DNA of 31,443 bases from Chloromonas sp. AAM2 (GCA_004335635.1 QAXH01006028.1:1-31443), one strand, 5' to 3'; counted from the stretch's first letter, positions 1-11,243 are shown. The notes: generated by a model from the letters alone, not told the origin. Translations and numbers: made by a program.

Positions 1-317
1 CGCGCGCAATTTTCAGTGGAAGGGTACAGCAAATGAATGCAACGCAGTGAGAACAAGGGTGGCTGCTGCTGCAGCGTTTACGTCTGGTGGGGCGTGGCAG
101 AACCCATCGCTAGCTCTTTCCTGCTCAGTGCATGGATCTAGGGACCATGGAGGAAAGTCAGACTAAGGATACACACGAGCAGCAAACCAAGCAGGTGAGT
201 CAATGGAAGACGACATCTAAAAGTGTTGCAAAATGGGCCCTGTCTACCCCGGCTGGCCGTGTCCAATTCAAAAGATTGACTCAAGCGACGTACCCAATTC
301 CTTCCGCTGCCACTCAC
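1..317. other. TCF25 last visible donor and following intron or flank
   Basis: A donor GTGAGTG (reverse complement of 311-317) directly follows TCF25 exon 14 and leaves phase 2. No acceptor in 1-310 leads into a recognisable TCF25 C-terminal block, so the remaining coding sequence probably lies beyond the left edge. Nothing else is supported here. Confidence 0.5.
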
Positions 318-688
318 CTGGGCAGTGCATTGACGTTGTCCGAGAAGTCCGCCAGCCTGAGGTGCCTGAACTCGTTGCCACCCTCGTCAGGAAACGACTC
401 CCGCCGCACGCATGCCCAGTCCTCAGCGCTCAAAGCGTGTGAACCATTGCTGTCCGCTCCTGCAATGTGCGTTTGCATGCATGTATGTGTGTAAAAATGC
501 TAAAAGCATGCCCAGTCATTGGCACTCGGCGCATGCGACCCATTGCTGCAGCCATGCAGTGTGCTAGGACTATCTAGGCCCAAGGAAAACGTCTGTCGCC
601 AAGACCTGACTTTACTGTCACCAAACCGAGGTCCAAAACCCTATGACCAATGTCGCTCTGTCGCACTGTCGCGGCTTCTTGACCACTG

Positions 689-726
<38 letters not shown>

Positions 727-733
727 GTCTATC

Positions 734-764
<31 letters not shown>

Positions 765-793
765 GTATCTATCTATGTATCTATGTATCTATG

Positions 794-836
<43 letters not shown>

Positions 837-3822
837 ATCGTACCTTCTGCCCTGTTATGTCTGATGGTGCCTGCCTCTGCCAGGTCAGCAGCCCTGGTGG
901 CAGCCTCCCTCAGCAGCTCCAGCACATCTGTCGGTTTCCACAGCAGGGCGGAGCGTTCCACGTAGATGGAGGACTGGAAATGCACAGAAATGCACTGATG
1001 TCATTCAGTGTTCAATCACACCACCGTCACACCACCGTCACACCGCCGTCACACCACCGTCACACCACCGTCACACCACCGCCACACCACCGTCACACCA
1101 TCGTCACACCACCGCCACACCACCGTCACACCACCGTCACACCACCGCCACACCACCGTCACACCACCGTCACACCACCCTCACACCACCGTCACACCAC
1201 CGTCACACCACCCTCACACCACCGTCACACCACCGTCACACCACCCTCACACCACCGTCACACCACCGTCACACCACATGTGTGAGAATCAGCTGTTGCG
1301 GCTTGTCCTTTGTTCAATATTATTCCTTGCCGTGACATGGGGCCCACAGCACCCTCATAGCACCCTCTGAGCATGTGCAGGCGCACACTGCATATCCATG
1401 TGTGGCCATGGTAGGGCTTTTGTTCCAGGCGGCATAGGCGTGTTGGAAGACGAGCAGGCGTCAGAAGCAGTAAAACGGACGCCTTAGTTCTAAATGTCTG
1501 AATCTGGTGATTAATGGTGAGGACACGGCACCTCCTGTCAAGCATGCAAATGTTGTTGTTGTTGTGTGCATGGCCTTCAGTCCGGGGAGGGCTGCTCAGC
1601 GGGGGCAAGGGGGAAGAGAAATTGCTGGTAACCTGCCTGTTAAGAGTGCATGCTTCAACTTCCAACAGGTGTTTTCCTGCCCGTGTCAGGCATTTGAATC
1701 CACTGCATGCACAATGTCAAGGGCCCACGCATCAAATCTCACCAGGTGTTGTAGCGTGGCGCTGCCCGTGTCGTGCGGCTTGGCGAATAGCTTCCGCTGC
1801 AGCAGGCGCGCCCAGTGGCCCTCCCTTGCACTGCCCTTGTCCTGAAGCTTGGAGATGATCCTGGAAGGTCAAGTCGTTCAGAGCACGGTCTGCTGGGCTC
1901 GGAACAAGGCCAAGTCACTATTAGTCAGGAGCCGTCTTGGAAATATCCACAATGTAACGATGATGAATATCAGCATGAAACTCGGTCGGAAGACCAGTCA
2001 AAAAGGTCTATTGGCTGAAGCGATTTCATCGGGGTATTAGTCAGTAGCCGTGTGACCAAGGTATGTGCTGCCACACAGGTCAGGCCCGAGATAAGAGAAG
2101 CCTTCAGCTCGTACAGGGGTGGTCCCTGACCCAGCTCAACACAAGCGACAGTGCTCTGTGCACCCTTCTGCCTGTTGATTGATCCACTGACCAACCAATC
2201 TACCTGTCCATCACTTGCTAGCCTGGCACTCTCATCTTGTCACCACCTAGCGGCTTCATAATTGCACGCATCCATGCACAACCACGCACTCATGCTGTGG
2301 CCTAAGAACACAATCCATCCACGCACGCACGCATGCTGTGGCCTAAAATAGGGTTAGGGTTAGGGTTAGGGTTAGGGGCAAACACAAGCCGGCCACTGAA
2401 TGCACAAATATATCAAGTCGACTGCATAGTCGCCCCGCACACCTGGGCACGACTGAAGGGTGCAGCAGAATTGCATTGAGCAGCAGTTGTGCGGCCGGCT
2501 CCCGGGGATGCGAGGAGGCACTGCTGCCTGTGAGAGGGGGGGCAGGCAGGCGCAGGATCAGTTGCAACCGTCAGGAGAGAAGTCCACAGAGCCGCGAGAA
2601 GTCTGTTGTACAAGACAAGTTGTTCCTTTCCTGGCAAATGCTATTTACTAAATCATCGTGAAATCAGGTGATTTAGTTGGTTCCCGTTTGTGTCTCGCAG
2701 GTCAGTGAATTGAGTTGAATCCCGTTCGCTTCTCGTAGGTTTTTAAGGCTCAAGTTAAATTCTGAAACAGACGAGTTGGGGAGGAAAGTGCATACGATGC
2801 CAGAAACAAACATTGGGGATCTAAGGGCCGATGCAAGCACATGCACAAAACATACAGAACAGCCAGGGTAGATACCAGTAGATACCATCTGAAACCCACA
2901 TAAGAGGTCCTTGCCATGTACTTCAGACAACCCTTATCCCCTCCAGATTGGTTGTTAAAGCGTATGCCTAGTTTGCGCATCGTTTGTGACGGAATGGCTG
3001 TGTGAAATGTGTCCCTCCGCACCTGCTTCCCTGCTGTTGCTGCTCCCTGCCCCGTCAGCCTGCTCTATCCTGAACGCCGCCATGGCCAGCCCATAGGCAA
3101 AGTTGGGCCTCAGGGCGAGCGACGAGTCCGCTTCCCAGTGGCGCACAAACGCATGCAAGTACTCGTTGCGACCTGTGTGCATGAAGAGAGGAAATACATT
3201 GAGAGAACTACATATATAGTTCGATAGTTGGATAGATAGTTGGATAGATAGATAGATACATACATTAATAGATAGGTAGATAGATACATCAATATATAGA
3301 TAGATAGATACATCAATAGATAGATACGTTAATAGATAGATAGATAGATAGATAGATTAATAGATAGATAGATACATTAATAGATAGATAGGTAGTGCAC
3401 AAACTCGTGAAGGTGCTCGTTACGACCTGGGGGCATGGGAGATTAAGCAGCAGTGTGAAAGAGCTTGCGGATGGAGATTACAGCAGATCGGCCCACTTGC
3501 ACCGAACAAGCGTATGGGCATGGAGGAAATAAGCACATTGTGAGATACTACGACAGTATACATTACGATCTGTGGACATGGAGACAGGGAACTCAGTGTC
3601 TATCTATCTGAACTATCTATCCATCTGGCTATCTGCAATGCATGTTTATATGCTTAAGTAAGAAAACTGAAAGAAAACTTCTAAATATGCAGCATGTGGA
3701 TACATACATATTGCGCACAGATGTGAAAGTTAGGTCAGGGAAGGTAACCAGTTCAAGACGGCAGAACAACTTGCCTTTCCTCGTCCATAGAATGACCCAT
3801 GCACAGCGGGAACTAATACATA

Positions 3823-3865
<43 letters not shown>

Positions 3866-6020
3866 TCAACAGGGAAACAAGGCTGGCACCTGGCAGTGGT
3901 AACTAGCAGACAGTAGTGACTCACAGGCGCACTTGCCCGGTTGATCACAGATGCATAGCTTGTCTTGCTGTGATCACGTGCCTCACCTGCTCTGATTGCC
4001 AGGTAATCCACCATGCAACGAGCCTCCATGGGATCCTCTAATTCCAGGGCCAGCAGCAGCTTGGCAGTTTCTTTGACCACGTGCCATAACTGCCTTGATC
4101 ACGTGCCTCACCTGCTCTTATTGCCAGGTAGTCCACCATGCAAAGAGCCCCCATGGGATCCTCTGGTTCCAGGGCCAGCAGCAGCTTGGCACACTCCAGG
4201 GCAGTGCGATGGCAACCACCCCGGCTCAGACCCTGCATTGACACGCAGGGCACGTGGGAGAGAAAATAACAGCAGGGCAACAAAATGGCGTTTTTCCTGC
4301 CGTTTCCTGCCGTTTCTCTGTTCTTGCTTTCTGAATGTGCAAGAGCAAGGGTGGAAATGAGATATCAGACTTTCCCTTGGGGTGGAAGGGGGGTTGTGAC
4401 CATCGTGCAAATGTGCAAGTGTGGGTGCATACAAGTTTGGCGTATGGCAAATGATGATGATGAACAAGGTGATGATGATGGCCTTGCCTTTTGGCCAGCT
4501 TGCTTGCCGTCACATGCACGTACACACAGGACAGCGACCATGCACACAAGTGTGATTTGATATGACTTGAAGGAAGTATCACGCTTAGATTGCCTTGTCC
4601 ATGCACGCTGCCCACCGTAAACATGTACACGCACCTGCACGCTGCCCACCGTAAACATGTACACGCACCTGCACGTGTCTGAATAACGCCAGAAACAGCC
4701 CCCTGTTCTCCTCAGCCTCAAAGTCCAGGCGGCACTGTGCAGCCCGCACGTCGAATTGGGGGTGCCAGGCCATCTCAAGCGCGTGCAAGCTGCGCATCAA
4801 CACCTCCTGCATGTAACAAATACGCAACCAACAGGGAATAAGGATGGTGTGTGTTCCACTTTCCCAGCTGGTGTTGTTGTGACAGCCACCCTTTAAGCAA
4901 TGTGCCGTTGCCTTACTTACACAAGGCATGAGAGCCGAGTGTGGCGTCCTGTATCACAAGCTCTAGCGCCTTCCCACACCACCAATCACAGCCAAGAATG
5001 CTTGCACCACTGTACGCTATTCATCATCAGAGGCGGGCAAATGGCTGCCCTTGCCATGTCAATCCGTACCTCGGCGTATTGGTTCTCCCCCAGGTGGCGG
5101 TACAGGTCGTACATGGCCAACAGGGCATCCACGTGGTACCTGTGTGTGGGCACGTGCATGGTTTTCAGATCACACATTTCCCAGCAGCCTCGTTTGTTCT
5201 CCATTGCGTTCTCCGTTGCGAGAACCCACAAGAAACGGTCAAAAACTGACAGGTCAAACACACGCGTATGGCTGCTCGGCGATGTTGCTCAGCACTTGGA
5301 CTGCTTAATACGGGCTACTGCGCTAGGGTGTGTACAATGGAGAGCGGTGAATGATGCTCGACACACTGCCACATGCGGTCTTCACTCACGGTGCATGCTG
5401 CAGCAGCGCTGCAATGGCATTGGGGTCGTGCGACGCCTGGCACTGCTCAAAGGTACGCTGGTCGTGGCGGTAGGCCGGAGACCATACGTACCGGAAGTGG
5501 CGCACGCCGTCCTCAACACCTGCAGGGGTTTGAAAACCACACAGCAACAACAGGTAAAACTGCAGGCGGAGCAGTGTTGGTAGCAGTGTTTGATAAGGCC
5601 AGGTTGAGAGGGCACATAATTCAGCACCATGTCAAGCTTAGTGTAGCTTGAGATTCGACAATGAGCCAGGTTAATTACACTTGCCAGCGCACCTCCCCTC
5701 ACTCAAGTGCCCTCCCTGGTGTCCCTCCAGTCGTAGACTGAGACTACAGTGTGATGGCGCGCGGGCACAGTGTTGCGACTATCTTCCTCACCCCCTTGCC
5801 CCTGCTGAGCAGTCCTCCCCGGACAGAAGGCCATGTAAACAACGACGACGACGACGACGACAAACAACAAAAACAAAAACAAAAGCAAAAACAACTGCCA
5901 GGCTCTTATTATGACTTTTTGCTTTATGACTCATATTGATTGACTTTGAGTTTCGTTTGTCCCTGAGTTGCGGGACACATCCCTTATGCGCATTGCGCGC
6001 ATCGACACGGATGTAAAAAG

Positions 6021-6062
<42 letters not shown>

Positions 6063-8381
6063 GTGTAGCGACAATGCCCCTTCAGATACCAGGCAAACCG
6101 CTCACCTGTGAACTCCATGCTTATGTGGCTGTCCAGCGGCGGCCAGTGCTCCTTGGGCGTCACCAGCAGGCCCCGCCGCCCCGCTCTACGGAGCGCTGCA
6201 GCAACTGCCGGACGACCTCGCGCCTGCACAAGTATTGGAATACGCGATCAGTCTGGTTTGTCATTAATCAGACAATCACAATTACATCAGCAGATACAAT
6301 CAATTGATACAGTTGACCAGTGTCAGAAGTTGCGACTGAACTTGAATACACAAGCAGCTTGGTTTTCCCTGGCCAATCGTGAGCCTGTTGTCTAGGAGTG
6401 CAGCACATGCTGCTTGTCGGGACCTGAATGCAGATCTGTTGTTTGGGTGTCACTACAGGCCGTGCCCATGTCTTGCAGTGTCTGGCATGCATCGATACAC
6501 GACTTGTGCATATCATTTCCATGTTTTAGTGTGCACATGTACCATACATGTAGTCATCTCCAAGAACAGTGCTATCCTACTTAACCTGCACATCCATGTT
6601 GTATTTCCAACTTGCACCTGCGCCATGATGCGCTAGGTATGCGCTAAGTAAGTATGCGCTGACGCAGAACCAATGTTAATCCGTACCTGTGCCATGTTGC
6701 GTCTCCGCCTAGCCGCATCCGCCACTTCTTCCCGGTCCACGGCGGCCACCACTGACGCACCAAAGATGCGCCGGAGCTGCAGCAGTAGAGCGGAGCAGGT
6801 GTACAGCAGCACATAAACAGACAGCAGTACAGAAGCAGTACAGCAGAGCAGGAGTACAGCGGCATATGAACGGACAGCAGTGCAGGAGCAGTGTAGGAGC
6901 AGTCAAATAGCAGACAAACCCGGACTGTGCCTGCAATCTTCGTCAATCAGACTCCCATTCCTTGAAGACATGTGTGCACGATCCTAACTAAACACCAGCC
7001 TTTGCCCCTTCCTTCAACCAGATGAAGGATTGCAACCACGCATGCAAGCAGACACTGCTCTCCTTTCTGTGCCCTCTGTCCCAAGCTTTCCCCCGTCTTC
7101 CCCGGTTCCCTGGTGTGAGTCCCACTCTTCCCTGTTGGTTTCCCCATGCCAGGAGGCTTACCGGGCTTTCCCACATGCATTCCACTGCACCGCGCCTGGT
7201 CTATTACCTCATCATCCCCTCTCAAGGTCTGAGGGTCAACTGACGGAGTTTTTGATGGCGATCAGCCACGCGAGCTAGTTTGAATTACAGGCCCTTTTAC
7301 CTCGTCATCTCCTCTCAGCGCCTGTGGGTCCACTGCCAGTAGGGCGCATGAGGCAGGGCCACCCACACCCTGCGATGAAGCACCGGTACCTTCCGCGGTG
7401 GAAGCAGCACCCTGGGTGGCGCCCACCTGTGGGTGGAGGACACACACCAGTGCCGGGGTCATCAGGCACGCAGCCCCCTTCCCAGTCTGAGCGAATGCAA
7501 CACCATTCACAACGTTTGTGCCGACGCCAAATGCATAAGGGTCCGAACTGTAAAATGAAGAAGTCACGTATGACATTGGCTCACACATGACATCGGCCAA
7601 TCAGAGTTCTGTAGCATCCACCATTGCATTATCCAGAACACCTGCGGTGTGTGCCGTGGCAGATAGCACTTCCCAAAGTATCGTTCAAGGCTGAGTCCAA
7701 AGGCTGAGTAAACCAAAAGAACCTGTAACATTAAAAGGTGGTCAGTGTTATCAGTTAGCCGTCAGCCCATAGGCTTTAAGACAGTGCCATCAGTTGCCCT
7801 CTGTGCCCACTAAGGGGTCATCAGTGCCATCAGTTGCCCTCTGTGCCATCTAAGCTCATTTGCCCATCACGTTTCTTACCGTCTGAAGATTGAGCTCTTG
7901 GACCAGCCGATCAATATTATCCAGGTCTTTAGTAGACGACGCAGTTGCATTCTCTGGGGCTGAATCAAGCACATCCGGTTTGCCACTGCCTCCCTTGCCT
8001 TTGCCTTTCTTTTTGCTGGACTTTTTACTTGATGGCCCTTTGCCTGCTCCAGTCGGCTTGCTGGCTGGTGCCTCTTCTACTGGCTGCTGTTCTTCCTCCT
8101 CCTCTTCTCCGTCTGGCATAATAGGCTGCATAGCGTGCACAGACAGTGCTGGCACGTGGTGCATGACTCAACCTTGGCACGGCTGCGTGCACCACTGCAT
8201 GGAAGGCTTGAGCTGGAAGCTTGCATGCTGAACTTACTTGTTCATTGTCAGAGAGTAGGTCAAAGGGGTTGAAAGGTGCTTTCTGTTGGCTGTCCTCTCC
8301 TTCCTCATCAGACCCTGCCTGGGCCAGAAGATCCGCTTCCCTTTGAGCCTGCAGCAATTTCCTTACTTGTCTAGATGCCAT
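318..8381 (-). CDS. TCF25: TCF25 / Nulp1 / Rqc1 family protein, 14 exons, 3' end outside window
   Basis: Exons (high to low): 8381-8238, 8125-7880, 7426-7301, 6776-6687, 6223-6106, 5519-5390, 5139-5070, 4806-4669, 4232-4112, 3172-3023, 2527-2443, 1860-1743, 973-844, 459-318. All intron phases match, giving 602 residues without a stop. The start is the first ATG, opening MASRQVRKLLQAQREADLL. The N-terminus is acidic (Glu run about residue 53-60), then Lys/Ser-rich (about 70-95). Family blocks follow: VDPQALRGDDE joined to LRRIFGASVV (about 162-182), VTPKEHWPPLDSHISMEF, HFRYVWSPAYRHDQRTFEQC, YHVDALLAMYDLYRHLGE, HPQFDVRAAQCRLDFE, GCHRTALECAKLLLALEPED, LRPNFAYGLAMAAFRIEQ, IYVERSALLWKPTDVLELL, LRLADFSDNVNALPR. 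Known of the family: yeast Rqc1 belongs to the ribosome quality control complex on stalled 60S subunits; animal TCF25 was described as a transcriptional regulator. Quality-control function here is inferred from homology. The last exon(s) must lie left of 318; none was recognised in 1-310. Confidence 0.9.
688..836. repeat. (CTAT)n microsatellite
   Basis: A nearly pure tetranucleotide array of about 150 bp with GTAT and TTAT interruptions. It lies in TCF25 intron 13 and begins about eight bases inside the donor of exon 13 (exon end 844). Confidence 0.95.
1017..1277. repeat. 11-bp minisatellite CACACCACCGT
   Basis: About 24 head-to-tail copies of an 11-bp unit, with variants ending CCT and CGC. 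It lies in TCF25 intron 12. Because 11 is not a multiple of 3, all three frames stay open and give His/Thr/Pro-rich spurious translations. Confidence 0.95.
1550..1632 (+). repeat. Dispersed repeat family A, copy 1 (GTT-tract associated)
   Basis: A (GTT)n tract is followed by GCATGGCCTTCAGTCCGGGG, AGGGCTGCTCAGC and GGGGGCAAGGGGGAAGA. The same order recurs on the minus strand at 5775-5860 and, more diverged, at 14291-14360 and 18034-18175. It sits in TCF25 intron 12. Confidence 0.65.
2349..2376 (+). repeat. Interstitial telomere-like tract (TTAGGG)4
   Basis: Four perfect consecutive TTAGGG hexamers plus an incomplete one, in TCF25 intron 11 just downstream of exon 11. The tract is too short and too embedded to be a chromosome end. 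Confidence 0.85.
3222..3395. repeat. (GATA)n microsatellite, interrupted
   Basis: Imperfect GATA/TAGA array with CATT and CATC interruptions in TCF25 intron 9, about 50 bp upstream (in gene direction) of exon 10. Confidence 0.9.
3830..3864. repeat. (CCTG)n microsatellite
   Basis: Eight to nine tandem CCTG units in TCF25 intron 9. Confidence 0.95.
3987..4089 (-). pseudogene. Second copy of TCF25 exon 9 (possible alternative exon or decaying duplicate)
   Basis: Positions 3972-4067 repeat 4097-4192 at an offset of 125 bp. The repeat covers the 3' two thirds of exon 9 and its donor. The copy reads ETAKLLLALELEDPMEARCM then VDYLAIRAG, with Pro-to-Leu, Gly-to-Glu and Leu-to-Arg changes and no stop. 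A CAG at 4092-4090 followed by TTATGG gives a 103-nt exon entering in phase 0 and leaving in phase 1, exactly like exon 9 (121 nt). Using both copies together would break the frame; using either one keeps it. The acceptor lacks a good pyrimidine tract, so actual use is doubtful. Confidence 0.55.
4603..4670 (-). repeat. 34-bp perfect tandem duplication at the TCF25 exon 8 donor
   Basis: 4603-4636 and 4637-4670 are identical 34-mers. Each contains, on the minus strand, CAG followed by GTGCGTG, so the exon 8 donor is present twice. Both give the same exon-like CAG, 34 nt apart; using the distal one would shift the frame. Confidence 0.85.
5775..5860 (-). repeat. Dispersed repeat family A, copy 2
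   Basis: The reverse complement reads a GTC/GTT tract, then ACATGGCCTTCTGTCCGGGG, AGGACTGCTCAGC and AGGGGCAAGGGGG, matching copy 1 at 1550-1632. It is in TCF25 intron 5 and is followed by (ACG)n and (AAAAC)n runs. Confidence 0.65.
5837..5893. repeat. (GAC)n and (AAAAC)n simple repeats
   Basis: A run of GAC triplets passes directly into AAAAC-type pentanucleotides, in TCF25 intron 5. Confidence 0.9.
6019..6062. repeat. (CAA)n microsatellite
   Basis: About 14 perfect CAA/AAC triplets in TCF25 intron 5, about 45 bp from the donor of exon 5. On the gene strand it is a (GTT)n tract. Confidence 0.95.
7208..7240 (-). repeat. Copy of the 3' end of TCF25 exon 3 with its donor
   Basis: The minus strand reads VDPQTLRGDDE and then GTAATA. 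This copies the real exon 3 end at 7333-7301 (VDPQALRGDDE, then GTAAAA), 93 bp away. Synonymous and Ala-to-Thr differences show that it is not recent. The interval between the two donors contains an in-frame stop, so the copy cannot simply extend exon 3. Confidence 0.7.
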
Positions 8382-8562
8382 GACCAATAACTAAGCAGAT
8401 TCAACAGTAGGATGGATCTCAGGCCAGCAGGCAGGCTGACACGATGATGCAACATAACGGCTGGAAACTGGTTGAGCGGTGGCGAGGAAGCAGCCTGGGA
8501 GCCTCATTGCGTCCAGTTGCCACGAAGCCACCGTGAGTGGCTCTGCCTGGTACACTGGAAGA
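8382..8562. promoter_or_regulatory. Divergent intergenic region of TCF25 and the 124-residue gene
   Basis: Only 181 bp separate the two divergent start codons, so both promoters and 5' leaders must be packed here or overlap the genes. No clear TATA box was seen. This is inferred from gene positions only. Confidence 0.45.
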
Positions 8563-8937
8563 ATGAAAAGCCTTGCAGACTACATCAATTGGCGAACACC
8601 GGAGAAGGCCGAGGCGAATGCGCCTAAGCACAAGAACGAATGGCGTCCTCCAGTCTATCCTCGAGAGTTCATGTATGACAAGCCTCAAAACATCATCAAT
8701 TCCCCTCTGGACAAGCATCCCATCATACAGCGAGTGCTGATCAACCCCAAGGTACCTGCTCCGCGGTCGTTCCCAATCTGGGGCACCCCCGGCTACCAGT
8801 TCTTCGCGGGCTTGTGGACAGGCGCAATGCTTACGTTCATCTTCACCTGCAAGCCGCTAGGCCGCAAGGAAGTGGAGGACCTTGTCAAGTACGACCCAGC
8901 TTATTTTCCAGAGTTTGCCCCCAGGGCCAGGGCGTGA
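8563..8937 (+). CDS. Small single-pass membrane protein, 124 residues, intronless, function unknown
   Basis: The ATG at 8563 is the only ATG start before the conserved-looking body; the stop is TGA at 8935. The protein is basic and Pro/Tyr-rich at the N-terminus (WRTPEKAEANAPKHKNEWRP). It has one hydrophobic segment at about residue 77-96 (GYQFFAGLWTGAMLTFIFTC), then a charged tail containing KEVEDLVKYDPAYFPEF. There is no obvious cleavable signal or targeting peptide. Size, a single membrane span and many Pro/Trp residues resemble small accessory subunits of mitochondrial inner-membrane complexes, but no family was recognised, so this is only a guess. Unlike its neighbours it has no intron. 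Its start lies 181 bp from the divergent TCF25 start. Confidence 0.8.
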   Translation: MKSLADYINWRTPEKAEANAPKHKNEWRPPVYPREFMYDKPQNIINSPLDKHPIIQRVLINPKVPAPRSFPIWGTPGYQFFAGLWTGAMLTFIFTCKPLGRKEVEDLVKYDPAYFPEFAPRARA

Positions 8938-11243
8938 GTTGCATGCAGCCCTGGTGAAGTGAATCTTGTGGTCTGACAGTTGCCAGGATTTGGTGCATGC
9001 ATGCGCTGACAGGGCATACATTGACGCACATGCTGTGCAGAGGCACACATGCACATGCAGCCAGCCCCATACTTTGACATGGGAGACGCATGACATTGAC
9101 ACAAACGACCTTATTGACATGATGCTGACACGACAATGTAGATTAGAGCATGCGTTTTCAACAAAATGTCTCTGCTGCGACATGTGTTGTTGCTCAGTTG
9201 ATAGGCACTGGGTTCATGTGGGGCAGTAGGCATGATGCCCTGGGGTACATTCAAGCATGCAGGAGAATTGCCAACTTTGCGTAGCTTTCCTGGTTACCAG
9301 CTCGCACTCGTTGCCGTCTGCTACATGTGCGTACTTTCAGCCTGGCATGCGACATGGCATTCCAGAAGTGCCTTGGCTTTTTATTTGTAATCCGAGTTAC
9401 AGTAGGTATAGACGCTTCGTAATAGCAAGGCTGTGCCTGTTCAGTGTAAAACCGCTGGCATTTACATGGCTTTTGCAGCCCTGCAGAGCGGCGTGGGTAT
9501 ACATGGCTGTCGTATGCTTCGGTACCCAGCCATGCGATTGCAGCGAAAGACAAAACTAAGTTGAATTGCAAATGTTGCACGTTGCACCTAGCCATAAATC
9601 GAGCAAGACGCTCTGCACATGTGCAAGCAGCAACTGGTGTGGCATCACGTCCACACGGCTAGCACGTCTGACCCATGCAAGAGGTGCGCAGTACTGTGGC
9701 AAGCAAAAGAACGCAAAGCATGCAAAACAATCAATGCGCACCACTAGGCAGCTAGCCGCAGCCAGTATGGGACACCGGTATCTGTATAGCACTTCTGGTT
9801 GCATACTTATTCACATACATCTGCTACCCCAATGGCTGAGCCTTACCCTGACACAGGACAGCAGCAGCTAAAGCAAGCAAAAGTAGACAGCCTTCCATGG
9901 ATTAGTGAAGTGTCAATTGACGTAACATGTACTGACGCTTAGGCCAAAAGTTGCAATCAAGTGCTATTGACAGGAGGGGAGCTGTCACTCACCGGGCATG
10001 CTGACAAGCCATGCAATTCGCTGCTCTGGTGAACGTCACAGCCGCCATTCAATGGCCATCCCTTCATAGTGTGCACTCCCTCCTTGTAACTGGACTGTGT
10101 GCTGGGGTGGATTGTGGACGTTCACTTGTAGTTAAATTACTGTCGTCTTAATCTGGCAGCACTAGAATACTCTACACAAGCTGGTAAACAAACATCTTTT
10201 TTGGGATCTCACTGATCGGGATGAGCTTGCTGAGCACAGACCCTGCTTTGAAACATCGTCTGCTCAGTGCAGATAATAACTGCTGGGTTGCTGGTCATCA
10301 GCGAACAACAGAAAGTTGTAACAGCCAGTGTCACCTGGGAAAAAAAAGAAGTTTGCCAGTTCTGTTGTCCCAGTACTAGCAATGCACCATCGTCTGCCAA
10401 CAAATATTGTTTGGAAACACATGAGTGTCACCTACACTGAGACCAACACCGCTTTTGAGGTCACAGTCAGGCAGAGGTGTGTCCTTCACGATGAACATAC
10501 CCCATACTTCACCGACAAATCAACTCATTCACACGCACTCACAGACACACCAGACCCAACAGAAGAGCATTACCACCGGTTTCAGTGCAAAACGCAAGAA
10601 CTGTCTCAGAACTGGCAAACTTCTTTTTTTTAAACCCCATCTCTGAGTCAGAGACTACAGTATTATGGATCATGCATCTCCAAAATACAGGTTAAAGCCA
10701 CCTGCAGGCCTTCGCCAGCAATTGCGACACTGGCAAATCTGATGTCCACATTGGTGTTTACTGTTGCAACGTTGGTGAAACCCGTCCACATCAGTTGCAA
10801 CTTCGCCGGAGACAGAAAATGACGTGTATGTTCCAATCAATTCCTGACGCTCTTCATTCCTGGCACGACACTTAGGTACCACGCTTGCCTTGCATGACCA
10901 TGTCCAAGGCTTGCAAGTCATCTAGTACGTTGTATCCACGCAAGAACTCTCGAGGCCTGTGAACCTAGTGCCTGCATCTGAACTGTTAAAGTTGGGGCGA
11001 CCTGACAAAATTTGAGTGGCATCGCATGGCGTGCGTTCAGATAGTCAGGATAACATCTGTTGCTTGAACTTGACAGATACATGCAGCACTGTGGCACCGT
11101 CACAGACATTGATAAGCAGCAACAGAGAGCGCTGACTTGGCCACGTGGCACATGATGGAAGCTGGCTGGGAGCTGGAAGCCAGAATAAACAAACATCCTT
11201 CACGGTGAATTGTTGATGGCATGCACGATTACAGCTGCTTTGT
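8938..11243. other. 2.3-kb interval between convergent 3' ends, no convincing gene
   Basis: Contains the 3' flanks of the 124-residue gene and of the acidic membrane-protein gene, plus the inverted-repeat element at 10340-10631. Open frames here (for example a minus-strand frame at 9595-9251 with a hydrophobic start) lack splice context, recognisable motifs or partner exons. I see no RNA gene. Confidence 0.5.
10340..10631. mobile_element. 292-bp element with 25-bp perfect terminal inverted repeats (MITE-like)
   Basis: The left end (10340-10364) is eight A followed by GAAGTTTGCCAGTTCTG. The right end (10607-10631) is its exact reverse complement. A third copy of the same 25-mer lies at 31367-31391 inside the right-edge F-box gene. 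The interior has no transposase-like frame. No target-site duplication could be recognised (flanks ACCTGGG and TAAACC), so the family is unassigned. Confidence 0.6.

Noticed and set aside
132..201. Plus-strand ATG frame ending in a good donor (CAG then GTGAGTC), like a first exon
   Set aside because: It would overlap the 3' part of TCF25 on the other strand, and no phase-compatible partner exon or motif was found.
519..1370. Long open frames of Ile/Tyr/Leu/Ser and of His/Thr/Pro repeats
   Set aside because: They are translations of the CTAT microsatellite and the 11-bp minisatellite, which lack stops in several frames; they lie in TCF25 introns.
7208..7300. Extension of TCF25 exon 3 to the second donor (93 bp, multiple of three)
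   Set aside because: An in-frame stop follows GPVIQTSSRG, so the extension cannot be coding.
9251..9595. Minus-strand 114-residue frame with a hydrophobic N-terminus resembling a signal peptide
   Set aside because: A single unsupported frame in a repeat-rich interval; no motif, promoter or conserved pattern visible.
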